64,000 bases of DNA from Cyanophora paradoxa. Taxonomy: Eukaryota > Glaucocystophyceae > Cyanophorales > Cyanophoraceae. The stretch is from NCBI GenBank assembly GCA_004431415.1, contig QPMI01000100.1, positions 186,001 to 250,000 on the forward strand, written 5' to 3'. The position numbers were made by a program, and so were the translations under genes. The notes under the pieces are model-generated. The model was not told the origin of the DNA. It made no database searches and saw nothing but the letters and a program-made list of their open reading frames with translations. Positions 49,654-60,255 of the stretch are shown here, piece after piece (position 1 is the stretch's first letter; every line of letters starts with the position of its first letter).

Positions 49654-52600
49654 TTATAATGTGACATTTTTAATTTGGTTTATTTGACTTTGGAGATTCT
49701 CACAGGTTTCTGTTAAATCTTTGCATTTCTGGGATAATTCCTTTACAGCTTCTATGAGAACTGGAATTAAACCTGTGTATGCAAGGGTTAAATAGTTTTC
49801 GTGATTTTTACCTACTACTTCTGGTATGACTTTTTGGACATCTTGGGCAATCAAACCTAAGTTAACTTTCTGTTTTTCATCACCAATCTTTTTATAACTC
49901 ACACCCTGTAATTTCTCGATTGCTGAAAGGGCGCCGGTTATATTTTTAATGTCGGTTTTGTATCTTCTATCACTTCCTTGTGTAAGCCATCCCCAAAAGT
50001 AAGCGTTACCATCATTATAAAAAGCTTGCATTGTTATATCAATTCCATTTCTAAAATGGATCATTTCGTAACCATAACCTTTAATGTATGTAGTTGATGA
50101 TGAACCAAAATAAACTCTCCCATAATTATCATCTGATGTTATCCAAGTTCCGGTAGCCCAAGTTGTGCGAGCATCTTTACTAAAAACGTTATCCCAACTT
50201 ATAAAACCATTTGCTGGTGCTGTTCTTCCTTTTTCTTTTGTCCAACCAATCATGCCAATGTGACATCTCCCTTTTCTTGCAACAAATCTAACATGAGAAA
50301 ATGTATCACAATGGAAAGAAGTCCATGTTAAGCCATCATGCCAATCTGAATCGTAATTATTTGAAACGGCTTGGTAGCAATTCACCCTCATAATGTGATG
50401 CCACCTCCCATTTCGATAGCCTCCAATATCGAAATATCTGCAATTTGTCCAACACATATACTGAACATGACATGTTTTCATATTACCAGGGACTTCAATT
50501 TGCGCCCAATCAGAGCTGGTTGTATCATCTGAAATGTTACTATAAAATCCATCGACTGGATTAGTGGTCGTAGGTTTCCAACCTGTTGACCAACCACCAC
50601 TAAATGATAGACCATAGGAACCTGTCCCACTCCAAGTATCAAAACTTGTAATATTTCCGATTGAATTAGTGACATCTGTTAACGACAGATAGGATGTAGG
50701 TATAGTCGGTTTACTATACACATTATTCCAATGAATATAACCAGTGTGACCACCATAGCTATGCCCAACCCATATTTTCATGAAACTAATACCCATAATG
50801 TGAACCCTTCCAATTCTTGCTTGAATTCGAATCCTTACAAATCGGTTTCCTAGGAAGATGGGGACATTATTCACACCACTATGGTTATCATTTGCAGACC
50901 CTGCATAAGGGTGATAATTGTTGACAGTTGTTATGAAAATCGCATTGCCTTGTCGATTTATTCCCCAAATCTCGAAAATTCGTGTGTTGCCCCATGGTAG
51001 ATGAGTTAGAAATGCTGACCCTGTGTGTAATCCATCGGGTATATTGTATTCAATCCAAGCGGAAGAGGTTTGGTCATCCACTTCATTATTGTATGCATGC
51101 CCACCATAGTTAAAATAGGGTTCCCAAGCTGAACCATAACCAAAATTCCAACCTCCAGAATAATTATATGGAGAACTGCCTGCAACATATCCATCATTTG
51201 AGTGAAGCTTAGGAACAGCATTACCATTTATTTGAAGATTCGTAGTAGCATTAATGGTAGATGCTGTGAGGGTATTATTGACCCAAAGGTTACCATTGTC
51301 ATAAGACTTCAAAATGGCTGTATCTCCTGAATTTCTAAATTCAATTGACACACCTTCACTATTCCCATATCCTCGAATATATGTAGTATTACCACTACCA
51401 AACCAAAACCTTGGAATATTATCTGTTGATTTGTGCCAGTCCACAGAGTTCACTGTCAAAAGATCACCTAAAACGTTAGGGACTTCTGCCTTTGTTGCAT
51501 AAGTGCCTGCAAAATCAGGTTTACTAAATACATTATCCCAAGAGATCATCCCAACCTCATTATCTGTTGCCCTCTGTCTACTCCACCCAAAAACACCTGT
51601 GAGATGAATGCGACCTTTTCGACCTTGGACATAAATATATTTGTAGAATTCGCAATTGATAGAGACAAACAAGATTGTATTGTGTGTTCCATCCTGATTC
51701 ACCTGTTGTATACCCTGATAGGCATTTACTCGCTTTAAGAAATGTTGATATCCATTAGTTGTTTGCCCATAGATATCGAAATATCTGCAATTATACCAAG
51801 GCATGTGCTGGATATAAAATGATTTCATACCTGTGGGAATGAGCCACCTCATCCAACAACCACTGCAATCTTCATCATTTTGTGGTGTGGTATGACATCC
51901 ATTTTGCCCTGTTCTTGATGCCCATGTAACAGTCCAGTTATTTGCAGATCTGTCTGTCGAAATAACATCTAATTGGTCGAAATCGTAACCTTTTGGAATT
52001 GTTGTTCCACCAATTTGTAAAGTGGTAGCATTCACAGTTCCTGTGACAGTCCCACCTGTAAGAGGCAAATAGTTTGCAAGAGTTGTTGTTAACTCTGCAT
52101 CAGTTGTATAACTGCTTAAATCTGCTGAGGTAAGATACCCTTTATTGGTAAGGTAATCATCTGTGACCACACCTGAAAGGGTTGTATTGTGTAAGTTTTT
52201 CGCTGCCATCCTCTGATTGACTTCTAAGGCTCCACCTGATGTCGTTTTAATCCATGCCATCTCACATTTCCCATGATCATCTGTGGGTTGTCCCACAACA
52301 GGAAGGTAGTTTACAACTTTCTCCCTTGTGAACACAATCTTAGGTCTTGCTCCATCATATGGGCTTTGATCTGTAACGTTTATTTGAATAGCTGCTGAAA
52401 AATCGGCTACTTGTCCTGTTTCACCTGGGTGATAATTCGTAACATAGATACTGGGGAAAGTATCATTTACTCCTACATTGAAATCACCATCATAAACTCC
52501 ATTTACAATTGGATCCCTGGGTAATCTTACTGCAAGAGTTCCCTCCATTGGAGTGCCTGTTTGACCTGTAAAAGTCCCATTGAGACTAACATAATGATCA

Positions 52601-55161
52601 TTCAGATACAATCTTTCAGGTGTATTACTCGATTGGTAAAGTGTGACTCCATTGAAAACATTTCCGATTGCATTCAATTGTGCAAACACTGGTTGTTGGT
52701 CGATTTCATTCCAAGGGTGTCTGTGATTGCAGTTGGTGATCTGGGAGTAATCATGACTGTGTGGATCAGGTGGAAAAGTTAATGGTGGATTTGTAATATG
52801 CTCCCATAAATGCTCATGAGAACTGGGTGGGAAGGTTAATGGTGGATTTGTTATATGCTCCCATAAATGCTCATGTGCAAAATCTGTTATTTCATCTTTT
52901 GTGTGGGTGTGGTTATCGATCCAACCTAAAACTATATTGGATGTAGGATGATTTGGTAGATTCGCTTCAATATTCACAGTCAAATAGTCAACTTCTAGAT
53001 TACTTCCATAAATATTACTTGCCCATAGGTTACTTGTGAAAATGTTACTTGTATAAAGGTTACTGGTGTAAATGTTACTTGTGACTGTAAGGTTTGTGTC
53101 ATTTTTGATCACAAAAAGAGAGAGAGTATTTGTGAGTTCACCTTCATCAATATATCCTTGATCTTCTAGATAATCCTCTGTGACCACTCTCGAAATATTT
53201 TCATTGTGTATGTTTTTTGCAGCCATCCTCTGATTAGCTTCCAGGACCCCACCATAATCTGTTTTAATCCATGCAAGCTCTGCCCTCCCATAGTTATCAT
53301 GTGCAGTTCCCACTATGGGAATGTAGGAATATTTATCTCGACTGAATACTATCATTGGTCTTGAGCCATCTAAACTGCTTACATCTGCTACATGAACCTG
53401 TATAGCAGAGTTGTAATTTTGGTAGGTTGCTGGGTCTGTAGGGACTCTGAATGTATCTGTGGGAATGTCAGCCTCCATGTAGCTTGACACAAAGATATTT
53501 GGTATGGTTGCTCCTGGTTCTGGTGGTGGATTATAAGAGCCTGGTAATGTTCTAATATGCAATGGTCCTATCATAGCTGAATTTGCAAGTGTCCCTTCCA
53601 CATGAACATAGTGGTGATTCAAAAAGATCCTTTCAGGGACATTGCAAGTCTGGTAAAGAGAAACTCCCAGAGTAGCAAGAGGCTCTACTTTTGCGAATTC
53701 TGGTTGGTCATTGATCTCATCCCAGGTGTGTTCATGGTTGCTTGCTGCAAACTTATCTGGTATCCCATCCAGATCACCCCAATCATGCCTGTGATCCTCT
53801 GGTGGATACTTTTGAGGTTTGCCTAAGATTTCATCCCAATCATGGTTGTGATCCTCTGGGGGATACTTTGCAGGTTTATTATTAATTTGTTCATAATCAG
53901 GAAAGAACTCCCAGATCTCAGGTCGAAATCCATCTGGTAACAATTCCTCATGGGGTTCATAAGGTTGCTCATAGTCAACAGCTGGTGGATCATGCCCATC
54001 TGGCAAATACTCCTCATCAGGTTCATAGTTCTGCTCATACTCAAACTCTTGTGGATCTAAGCCATCTGGTAGTATCTCCTCCTCATTGGGATCAAACTGA
54101 TCATATTCATATTCTTGTGGGTCAAAACCATCTGGTAAATAATCTTCCTCATCTGGGACGAATTGGTATTCATCAAGCTCTAATATATCGACTTCAGGAG
54201 GTAAATACTGCTCATCTATTTGCTTTTTTGGTTCAATTATAGGTTTATTGCGAACTTGCTCCCAACTAACAATGTGTTGCCCAAAAGGAACTGTCTCATC
54301 TGCTGTGTACTCTCTGCCTGGTTGCTTTTTCGGTGTTAAATCCGGTGGATCCCATGGAAGAGGGAAGGGAACTGGGACAGGTCCATAATACTCAAAGATC
54401 TCTCTTATGGTCTTCTCACTTACAAGCTTCTCTCCATTTGCATACACATTGCTGCCATGGATATTTCGCCATTGCCTGGTTCTTATTCCAAGGTCTTTCA
54501 CATTGCTATACAAAGGCAAAAGGTGCCTATCCATTTCAACAAGATCAGGATGTAAATGGATTGCTACTGGTTGACTGGGGCTACTGTTGATTGTAATTGA
54601 TGGCTTTTTTTGATGGACATCTTTTGGAGTAAAGAACCCAAAAGGCTCATTCCTTGCAAAGTCATATGTAATATCCTTGGGGTAGACATCATTTGTGTAG
54701 GAGACCTGATTTGTGTTGGCAATGGGACCCACTTGCAATACTTGGGGGACCTCAGCTTTTGCAGTGCTGCCCTCATTGTAAATTCGCAAACCTGTGTTCT
54801 GTTTGCCCTGCTCATCTTGAACATTGAAAATCAATCGACCACTATCAAACCTAGAAGGTATATCTGGGTGAGTGCCACTGGTTTTGAGTTTCCTAGGTCT
54901 CCTTCTTGTTGCTTTGATCTCTGCCACTTGGTTTGCTTTCACATTACCCAAGCTAAAAGCTACACTGACTTCCTCCTTATCTGGATCGGTTTGATTCACA
55001 GATAAAGCATGCTCCCTTGATTGAGTCTTGGATGAATTATCGGAACTGTGGTCAATCGAAACTGAACCCTTTACTTTAATATTATCAAAGTTCACATGCT
55101 TGGTGCTGCTTGCATTATCATCTTGAATGGTTTCTAGATTGGGTGGGTAATTGAAGCTCAT
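49654..55161 (-). CDS. Giant receptor-binding fibre with S74 self-cleaving chaperone, unit 2
   Basis: 1,835 residues, intact. Order from the N-terminus: anchor domain (about 1-165, with FDSGRLIFNVQDEQG); RQWRNIHGSNVYANG segment; four or five acidic DGFDP/DGLDP repeats (about 330-430); HDWDEILGKPQKYPP-type HxHxW repeats; two copies of a domain containing GVxLYQ, ERxxLNxHY and NQRMAAKNxHN; three adhesin-like domains with CRYFDI-type motifs; and a C-terminal intramolecular chaperone of the endosialidase (peptidase S74) family with GSDRRYKTDI near residue 1,729, where the serine would be the autocleavage nucleophile, then a coiled coil. Such chaperones fold trimeric fibres and are then released. 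Probable receptor-binding spike. Confidence 0.85.
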   Translation of the reverse strand: MSFNYPPNLETIQDDNASSTKHVNFDNIKVKGSVSIDHSSDNSSKTQSREHALSVNQTDPDKEEVSVAFSLGNVKANQVAEIKATRRRPRKLKTSGTHPDIPSRFDSGRLIFNVQDEQGKQNTGLRIYNEGSTAKAEVPQVLQVGPIANTNQVSYTNDVYPKDITYDFARNEPFGFFTPKDVHQKKPSITINSSPSQPVAIHLHPDLVEMDRHLLPLYSNVKDLGIRTRQWRNIHGSNVYANGEKLVSEKTIREIFEYYGPVPVPFPLPWDPPDLTPKKQPGREYTADETVPFGQHIVSWEQVRNKPIIEPKKQIDEQYLPPEVDILELDEYQFVPDEEDYLPDGFDPQEYEYDQFDPNEEEILPDGLDPQEFEYEQNYEPDEEYLPDGHDPPAVDYEQPYEPHEELLPDGFRPEIWEFFPDYEQINNKPAKYPPEDHNHDWDEILGKPQKYPPEDHRHDWGDLDGIPDKFAASNHEHTWDEINDQPEFAKVEPLATLGVSLYQTCNVPERIFLNHHYVHVEGTLANSAMIGPLHIRTLPGSYNPPPEPGATIPNIFVSSYMEADIPTDTFRVPTDPATYQNYNSAIQVHVADVSSLDGSRPMIVFSRDKYSYIPIVGTAHDNYGRAELAWIKTDYGGVLEANQRMAAKNIHNENISRVVTEDYLEDQGYIDEGELTNTLSLFVIKNDTNLTVTSNIYTSNLYTSNIFTSNLWASNIYGSNLEVDYLTVNIEANLPNHPTSNIVLGWIDNHTHTKDEITDFAHEHLWEHITNPPLTFPPSSHEHLWEHITNPPLTFPPDPHSHDYSQITNCNHRHPWNEIDQQPVFAQLNAIGNVFNGVTLYQSSNTPERLYLNDHYVSLNGTFTGQTGTPMEGTLAVRLPRDPIVNGVYDGDFNVGVNDTFPSIYVTNYHPGETGQVADFSAAIQINVTDQSPYDGARPKIVFTREKVVNYLPVVGQPTDDHGKCEMAWIKTTSGGALEVNQRMAAKNLHNTTLSGVVTDDYLTNKGYLTSADLSSYTTDAELTTTLANYLPLTGGTVTGTVNATTLQIGGTTIPKGYDFDQLDVISTDRSANNWTVTWASRTGQNGCHTTPQNDEDCSGCWMRWLIPTGMKSFYIQHMPWYNCRYFDIYGQTTNGYQHFLKRVNAYQGIQQVNQDGTHNTILFVSINCEFYKYIYVQGRKGRIHLTGVFGWSRQRATDNEVGMISWDNVFSKPDFAGTYATKAEVPNVLGDLLTVNSVDWHKSTDNIPRFWFGSGNTTYIRGYGNSEGVSIEFRNSGDTAILKSYDNGNLWVNNTLTASTINATTNLQINGNAVPKLHSNDGYVAGSSPYNYSGGWNFGYGSAWEPYFNYGGHAYNNEVDDQTSSAWIEYNIPDGLHTGSAFLTHLPWGNTRIFEIWGINRQGNAIFITTVNNYHPYAGSANDNHSGVNNVPIFLGNRFVRIRIQARIGRVHIMGISFMKIWVGHSYGGHTGYIHWNNVYSKPTIPTSYLSLTDVTNSIGNITSFDTWSGTGSYGLSFSGGWSTGWKPTTTNPVDGFYSNISDDTTSSDWAQIEVPGNMKTCHVQYMCWTNCRYFDIGGYRNGRWHHIMRVNCYQAVSNNYDSDWHDGLTWTSFHCDTFSHVRFVARKGRCHIGMIGWTKEKGRTAPANGFISWDNVFSKDARTTWATGTWITSDDNYGRVYFGSSSTTYIKGYGYEMIHFRNGIDITMQAFYNDGNAYFWGWLTQGSDRRYKTDIKNITGALSAIEKLQGVSYKKIGDEKQKVNLGLIAQDVQKVIPEVVGKNHENYLTLAYTGLIPVLIEAVKELSQKCKDLTETCENLQSQINQIKNVTL

Positions 55162-55204
55162 GGCTTTTACTATATGGATTTATAAAATTCTTGATAAGTA
55201 AAAG

Positions 55205-56761
55205 ATGCCTCTCAAAATAGTCCTAAGTCTGTCAGGGGGAGGTGCAAGGGGCATTATCATAACCAGGCTGCTCAAAGAAATCGAAAATCGAACTGGCAGG
55301 AGAATAATCGATCTTGTGGATCTTGTGAGTGGAACTTCCACTGGTGGGATCATTGCAATAGGTTTGAATATCAGGCATCCTGATAACCCAGGTGAACCTA
55401 AACTGACAGCAAACGATTTACACAATATTTACCTAACTCAACTGCCCTTGATTTTTGCAAATCCTCGAAATATAATCGAAAATGCCCTTTTTAATACAAA
55501 GTATGATGTCGGACCCTTGGAGACTGCAATCAATTCAGTTACTGGTGAATCGCTAATACAGGATTCCCTAAAGGACATTGTGATTACATCCTTTGATACT
55601 CAGAATATGAAACCAATATTTATCACAAATGATAACAATTACAGCTTTCTGCCTTGTAAGATTGCTGCTAGGGCTACTTCTGCTGCTCCTACATATTTCT
55701 CTCCTGTAAGCATTGTTGATTTCAATCAGGGGGTATTTGTCTGTCTCATTGATGGTGCCATTTCGGGAAACAATAATCCCAGTGTGTGTGGTTACAGCCA
55801 TGCAAAGAAGATTTACAGTGATGATGATGATATTATAGTAATAAGTATCTCTTGTGGTGAGGTGGACCCACATTTAGAGTCTGATTATGTGGGTTATGCT
55901 TATGAGACTGTAAACAGCTGGGGCATTCTCTCATGGATTGCCTCAACAGATGGAAGCCCATTGATTAACATGCTCATGGCTGCAAGTGAGCTTTCTGCCC
56001 TTGATAAGATGGAGGAGTTGTTACCCTACAACTATGATCAGGATTATGGGAGATACTATAGGTTATCAGTCCCTCTTCCAAATCACATAGTAAGCTCCCT
56101 TGATGACACTTCTAAGATCCCAGATATGCTAGCATTCACTGAAACATACATTGCAGCAAACAATGATATGATTAATAAGCTTTGCAGCCTACTAGTAGCA
56201 AACTATGAACTAAAGAACCCTACAAAGGCTTACATCTCATCCACTCTCACAGAGTCACCTCCTTTAGATGCTAATTGGTATCAGCTTGCAGATGATGCCT
56301 TTACTGCATCATCCTCTGTGACAGGTAAAGAGCCTTTCATGGCTAGACCTTCAGCATTTGGCTGGGAAGCTGGAGCCTATGCTCCTGAGCAGATATGGGA
56401 AACCCCCACTGAATACCTTCAAGTTGCTTTCCCATATACTTTTGAACTCTCTTCTGTGATTGCCTATGGATCAGGGGACACCAATGCTTTTATTAAGACT
56501 TTCAATGTGGCAACATCCACTGATGGGATCAACTGGTCTTTTATTCGATCAGATGGGCAAAACAAAATATATGTCTGTGAGAACATTAACAATGCTCACA
56601 ACTCAGGTGATATGGCTCTATTGAGTGGGTTCCCTCTCAGCATCAAGGATGCTTTTTACATAGGTTATTCTCTGAGAATCAAGTATATTCGCATTTATCC
56701 CCTTGTGTATGTGAATGCTCCCACAATGAGAGTTGACTTTACAGGTGCCTTTATTCGATAA
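55205..56761 (+). CDS. Patatin-like phospholipase with discoidin-like domain, unit 2
   Basis: 518 residues, close homologue of 29,221-30,756. GGGARG (11-16), Ser45 in GTSTG, Asp183 in DGA; the six-residue shift comes from a small insertion before the aspartate. Discoidin-like C-terminal domain with YLQVAFPYTFELSSVIAYGS and YIRIYPLVY then MRVDFTGAFIR. Divergent from the fibre gene (43-base gap) and overlapping the 3' end of the converging minor capsid gene by 11 bases. Confidence 0.85.
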   Translation: MPLKIVLSLSGGGARGIIITRLLKEIENRTGRRIIDLVDLVSGTSTGGIIAIGLNIRHPDNPGEPKLTANDLHNIYLTQLPLIFANPRNIIENALFNTKYDVGPLETAINSVTGESLIQDSLKDIVITSFDTQNMKPIFITNDNNYSFLPCKIAARATSAAPTYFSPVSIVDFNQGVFVCLIDGAISGNNNPSVCGYSHAKKIYSDDDDIIVISISCGEVDPHLESDYVGYAYETVNSWGILSWIASTDGSPLINMLMAASELSALDKMEELLPYNYDQDYGRYYRLSVPLPNHIVSSLDDTSKIPDMLAFTETYIAANNDMINKLCSLLVANYELKNPTKAYISSTLTESPPLDANWYQLADDAFTASSSVTGKEPFMARPSAFGWEAGAYAPEQIWETPTEYLQVAFPYTFELSSVIAYGSGDTNAFIKTFNVATSTDGINWSFIRSDGQNKIYVCENINNAHNSGDMALLSGFPLSIKDAFYIGYSLRIKYIRIYPLVYVNAPTMRVDFTGAFIR

Positions 56762-57683
56762 ACTCCAACTGAAACGAATTATCGATTCCATTCATATCAA
56801 TCAGTTCACCAAAGTAATCTTTAAACTCAACTGTGAGTTCCCTTATCACCAGGTTTCTGTCATTGATTTGAATAAATTCTGCATGCTCACCACTATGGTA
56901 AACATAGCCACCTATATCTTTACTCAATTGCAATCTTAGGATAGCTCCCTGGTTTTGTGGTTGCGATTTCGGAATTATATTGTGTCTGCTGGCAAAGGGG
57001 ACCAGCTCTTTAATATGCATGTACAGATATTGCTCAGCATTCATATCAGACATCTTATTACTGGTGAAATAATACTGCAAGGGCTTTGAGGAGAGTCTGG
57101 GTCCTGAGAAGGTGATTCCCCATGCTGGGTGATCAGGTGTAATAGGTTTGCCATCATACTTTAAAAGGTTCTCAGGTCGATAGGGAGATCCACCAGCAGG
57201 AGGAGTGCTATAATAACCATTGGTGTATTCAGTAGAACTCACACCCAAAAGCTTCCCTATTCGCTTGTTGCTTGCAATAAAACGGAACTCATGGTTACTG
57301 TAAAACTCCACTTTATAGGTAGTTGGATTGTAGAATATCTTGAACTCAAAAAACACAGTTTTATCTGCAATGGTTTTGAAGCTTGAATAGTTCAGCCCAT
57401 AATTATAGGGATGTGTGACCCCAAAATGACCCTGGTTAATGTAGCCACTGGGAAGGGGATACACTTTCTGTGTGATGATTTCATTGTATGAACCATCTTG
57501 GTAGTTAAACTGAACTGTTAAATGATCAGTCCCCACACTGTTATAGATACTGTTTGGAATCTCTGCATATAGAACCCTGCATTCTCTTGGTCTCTCTACT
57601 GGAGTTGTGAGGGTGACCCTGTAAGAGTTTTCAGATTCCCCTTGGCTTCTATCCCTGCTATCAATATTAACAAGCCGGTTCAT
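56751..57683 (-). CDS. Minor capsid protein, single jelly-roll type, unit 2
   Basis: 310 residues. RLVNIDSRDRSQGESENSY and VLYAEIPNSIYNSVG at the N-terminus, and LTVEFKDYFGELIDMNGIDNSFQLEF at the end (in pieces), are the hallmark strands of minor capsid/penton-like proteins in polinton-like and giant viruses. Its start is 8 bases from the start of the divergent second minor capsid gene. Confidence 0.78.
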   Translation of the reverse strand: MNRLVNIDSRDRSQGESENSYRVTLTTPVERPRECRVLYAEIPNSIYNSVGTDHLTVQFNYQDGSYNEIITQKVYPLPSGYINQGHFGVTHPYNYGLNYSSFKTIADKTVFFEFKIFYNPTTYKVEFYSNHEFRFIASNKRIGKLLGVSSTEYTNGYYSTPPAGGSPYRPENLLKYDGKPITPDHPAWGITFSGPRLSSKPLQYYFTSNKMSDMNAEQYLYMHIKELVPFASRHNIIPKSQPQNQGAILRLQLSKDIGGYVYHSGEHAEFIQINDRNLVIRELTVEFKDYFGELIDMNGIDNSFQLEFIE

Positions 57684-57691
57684 TTTAATAT

Positions 57692-58723
57692 ATGAATATA
57701 GATAAAAGAAGAATGCCTGTGGATTACATCGAGGTTAGCTCATTTAATACAATCTCTGGTGATGGTCCCACATCAAGCTTTGTGGCTAGACTCCCAAGTT
57801 CTTATGAGAATGTGAGGGCTGTGAGACTGGTATCAGCCGAATTTTATAACAGCATCCCTATGGTGAGTGGTGAAACCAAAGTTGGAGATGTGACAGTTGA
57901 CAATGCATTTAGCATTTATTATTCTGAACAAACTCCTGGAGCTGGAAGCTCAGGAATTCCAACAGTTCGCCCAGCTGCTGACTATGAACAATGGAAACAA
58001 TTCATTATAAGTCGAAGCACCCCCATCCAAAGCCACCAACAACTGGTGAATGTAATTAACTCTAAATTCGAAGGCAGAAATCCCCAACCATCCATTCGCT
58101 GCAAATGGGATGAATCACTGAAACGAATTATATTCCACTCAGCAGTACCATTTTACTTGGCTTTCTCAGTAGCTGTGAACCCAAGCCAACAAACAATCCA
58201 AAAGCTGTTGAGTTCAGCTAGACTGCTGGGTCTTGATCCTGGAAGATATGGTAACTCCCCAATCCAATCACAGGTCTATGATGCTCTCACTGATGGAATC
58301 TTTACTGGTGGTCGAGTGAATGGCATTATATCTTCTTTTGAGCCTGAGAAGACCAGGGACAGTGTTTTGTTTGTGAGAGTAAAGGAGCTGGGTGATCTGG
58401 TGCAATGTGGGGATGGTCTTCTGACTGGTTACTTCCATAAAATAGTGGTCCCTGACAAAGATTATGGTGAGCATGTAGTTTACAATTCGACAGAGGCTCA
58501 TCCACTTTACAAATACTATAATAAGAAGGTTGGATTATCCACTTTCTCGGTTGATATTGTAAATGCTATTAATGAACCAATTGATTTTGAGGGTCAACCT
58601 GTTCATCTGACCTTTGAAATTCGCTATGGTGATGAGCCAGCAGGAGACCCAGTTTATGAATACTTTAAGATGCGAATGTCACAGCTTCACCCTTCCTATC
58701 CAGTAATTACAAGCTTCGCATAA
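57692..58723 (+). CDS. Second minor capsid protein, unit 2
   Basis: 343 residues. VRAVRLVSAEFYNSIP near the start and FSVDIVNAINEPIDFEG with HLTFEIRY near the end match the second minor capsid protein of block B. An alternative start (MPVDYIEV) lies seven codons downstream. Ends 53 bases before the major capsid start. Confidence 0.72.
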   Translation: MNIDKRRMPVDYIEVSSFNTISGDGPTSSFVARLPSSYENVRAVRLVSAEFYNSIPMVSGETKVGDVTVDNAFSIYYSEQTPGAGSSGIPTVRPAADYEQWKQFIISRSTPIQSHQQLVNVINSKFEGRNPQPSIRCKWDESLKRIIFHSAVPFYLAFSVAVNPSQQTIQKLLSSARLLGLDPGRYGNSPIQSQVYDALTDGIFTGGRVNGIISSFEPEKTRDSVLFVRVKELGDLVQCGDGLLTGYFHKIVVPDKDYGEHVVYNSTEAHPLYKYYNKKVGLSTFSVDIVNAINEPIDFEGQPVHLTFEIRYGDEPAGDPVYEYFKMRMSQLHPSYPVITSFA

Positions 58724-58776
58724 ATTAAGGATCATTGGTAGATTTTTTATGTTGCAGTATAATAAAAGAGATAATC

Positions 58777-60144
58777 ATGGATATCACTTCCACTCTTCAA
58801 AGACTTTCGCTGAAAGAAGCCCTAACAACCCCAGAGGAGGCGAAAGCCTTTTTCCTGGATAACTCCCTTATGCTTGGACTCGAATCCAAGTCTAAGCCAG
58901 TTCTAGTTGTTGTGAATCCCAGCAATACTTTTGAGAATAATGTTGGAAATCGCATTTCCTTCAAGCTACCTCGCTACAATTTCTGTGGAAAACTCGAACT
59001 TGCTTTCGACCTTCCAGCTATTACGTTTGCTGGTGATACTGACCTAGTTCGCAATGGATACACTCGCCCTGTTGGTGCTTTAGTTCAGCGACTTGAAATT
59101 ACCTATGGATCTTACACCTACCATATCCCCTCTGATTTCCTTGCTCATTTCCCCCTGGTCTATTATTCGGAGGATCAACTAGCTAAAAAGAAGCGATCAA
59201 TGGGCATGGTTCATGGTATCCCTGCTCATGGAACCAACCGACTTGGTGGCTCATTTTTCGTTGAGATCCCAGTGCCTTGGCTAAATCACTATCTTCCCCT
59301 TGGTGCTTTATCTGGTGAAATGGTTGTTACTGTTTGGTTTAAGGATGCTGAGAAGGGTTATGTTGAAACTTCCTATGGTGGTCGTGAACTCACAACTGCT
59401 GTTGGAACAGTTGATGCAACTGCCGATGATGGTCTTGGAAACTTCACAGATGGAACCCTTGCCCATGTTGGTCAAAACATCACCACTTTCAGTCTTGGTG
59501 CAACAACCCCTGGTATTACAATTACCTCTCCTCGCCTTTACATGCATGCTTTTAATGTTTCTGATGAGCTTGTCGCTACTGTTATTGAAAAAGTAAAGAC
59601 TACTGGCATGGCTATTCCTGCTCTAGACATTGGGTTTGTTGATGCTAGTGCTTTCCCTGCCAAGGGCAATGCCCAACCCAATCGAATTAACCTCTCTCAA
59701 ATCTCTGGACTGGTTTATGCTCTGCTTGTTTCAGTTCGTGATAATGCAACTGTTGATAAATCCACAGGCTCCCACAGTGTTCTTAAGACCTATGCCAACT
59801 CCAAAGAGATAACATTCACAACTGAAATAAATGGACAGCGACTTTTTGCCACTGAGCCAATTTCCCTACTCAAAGGTGCTGAGCTAATTGCTGATGCCTT
59901 CAAATGCTCTAACATGGATAAGGTTGCTGATCGCTATGTCCTTTCAGGATTGCCTTTCTGCCTTGATGGAGAAAAGGCGATTCGAAATATTGCCCAGTCT
60001 GGTTATGTTGATTTAACAAATTCCTCCTCTTCATTCCTCACCCTCTACATGCCTTCAGATAAGGTAATCGATGTTAATGTTCGCGCTCTCATGCATAGCT
60101 TTATTATTGTCGACAAAGACGGATTAAGGCGTATCAATCTTTAG
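58777..60144 (+). CDS. Major capsid protein, double jelly-roll type, unit 2
   Basis: 455 residues from the ATG at 58,777, chosen because it follows GTATAATAAAAGAGATAATC and aligns with the block B start; a longer frame from 58,735 begins with an implausible cysteine-rich leader. GNRISFKLPRYNFCGKLELA, GALVQRLEITYGSY, YLPLGALSGEMVVTVWF and RINLSQ align with the block B capsid protein. The C-terminus (HSFIIVDKDGLRRINL) is not in a hairpin, unlike block B. Confidence 0.8.
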   Translation: MDITSTLQRLSLKEALTTPEEAKAFFLDNSLMLGLESKSKPVLVVVNPSNTFENNVGNRISFKLPRYNFCGKLELAFDLPAITFAGDTDLVRNGYTRPVGALVQRLEITYGSYTYHIPSDFLAHFPLVYYSEDQLAKKKRSMGMVHGIPAHGTNRLGGSFFVEIPVPWLNHYLPLGALSGEMVVTVWFKDAEKGYVETSYGGRELTTAVGTVDATADDGLGNFTDGTLAHVGQNITTFSLGATTPGITITSPRLYMHAFNVSDELVATVIEKVKTTGMAIPALDIGFVDASAFPAKGNAQPNRINLSQISGLVYALLVSVRDNATVDKSTGSHSVLKTYANSKEITFTTEINGQRLFATEPISLLKGAELIADAFKCSNMDKVADRYVLSGLPFCLDGEKAIRNIAQSGYVDLTNSSSSFLTLYMPSDKVIDVNVRALMHSFIIVDKDGLRRINL

Positions 60145-60255
60145 AGTCTACAGTGAAGATTGTATGTATTCATTGGAGTTTTCTGCAAAAACTGATTTCG
60201 TTTTATCTTCTTCTCATCATTTAAAGAGAAGTCATATTTAGAATATAAAAGCAAT

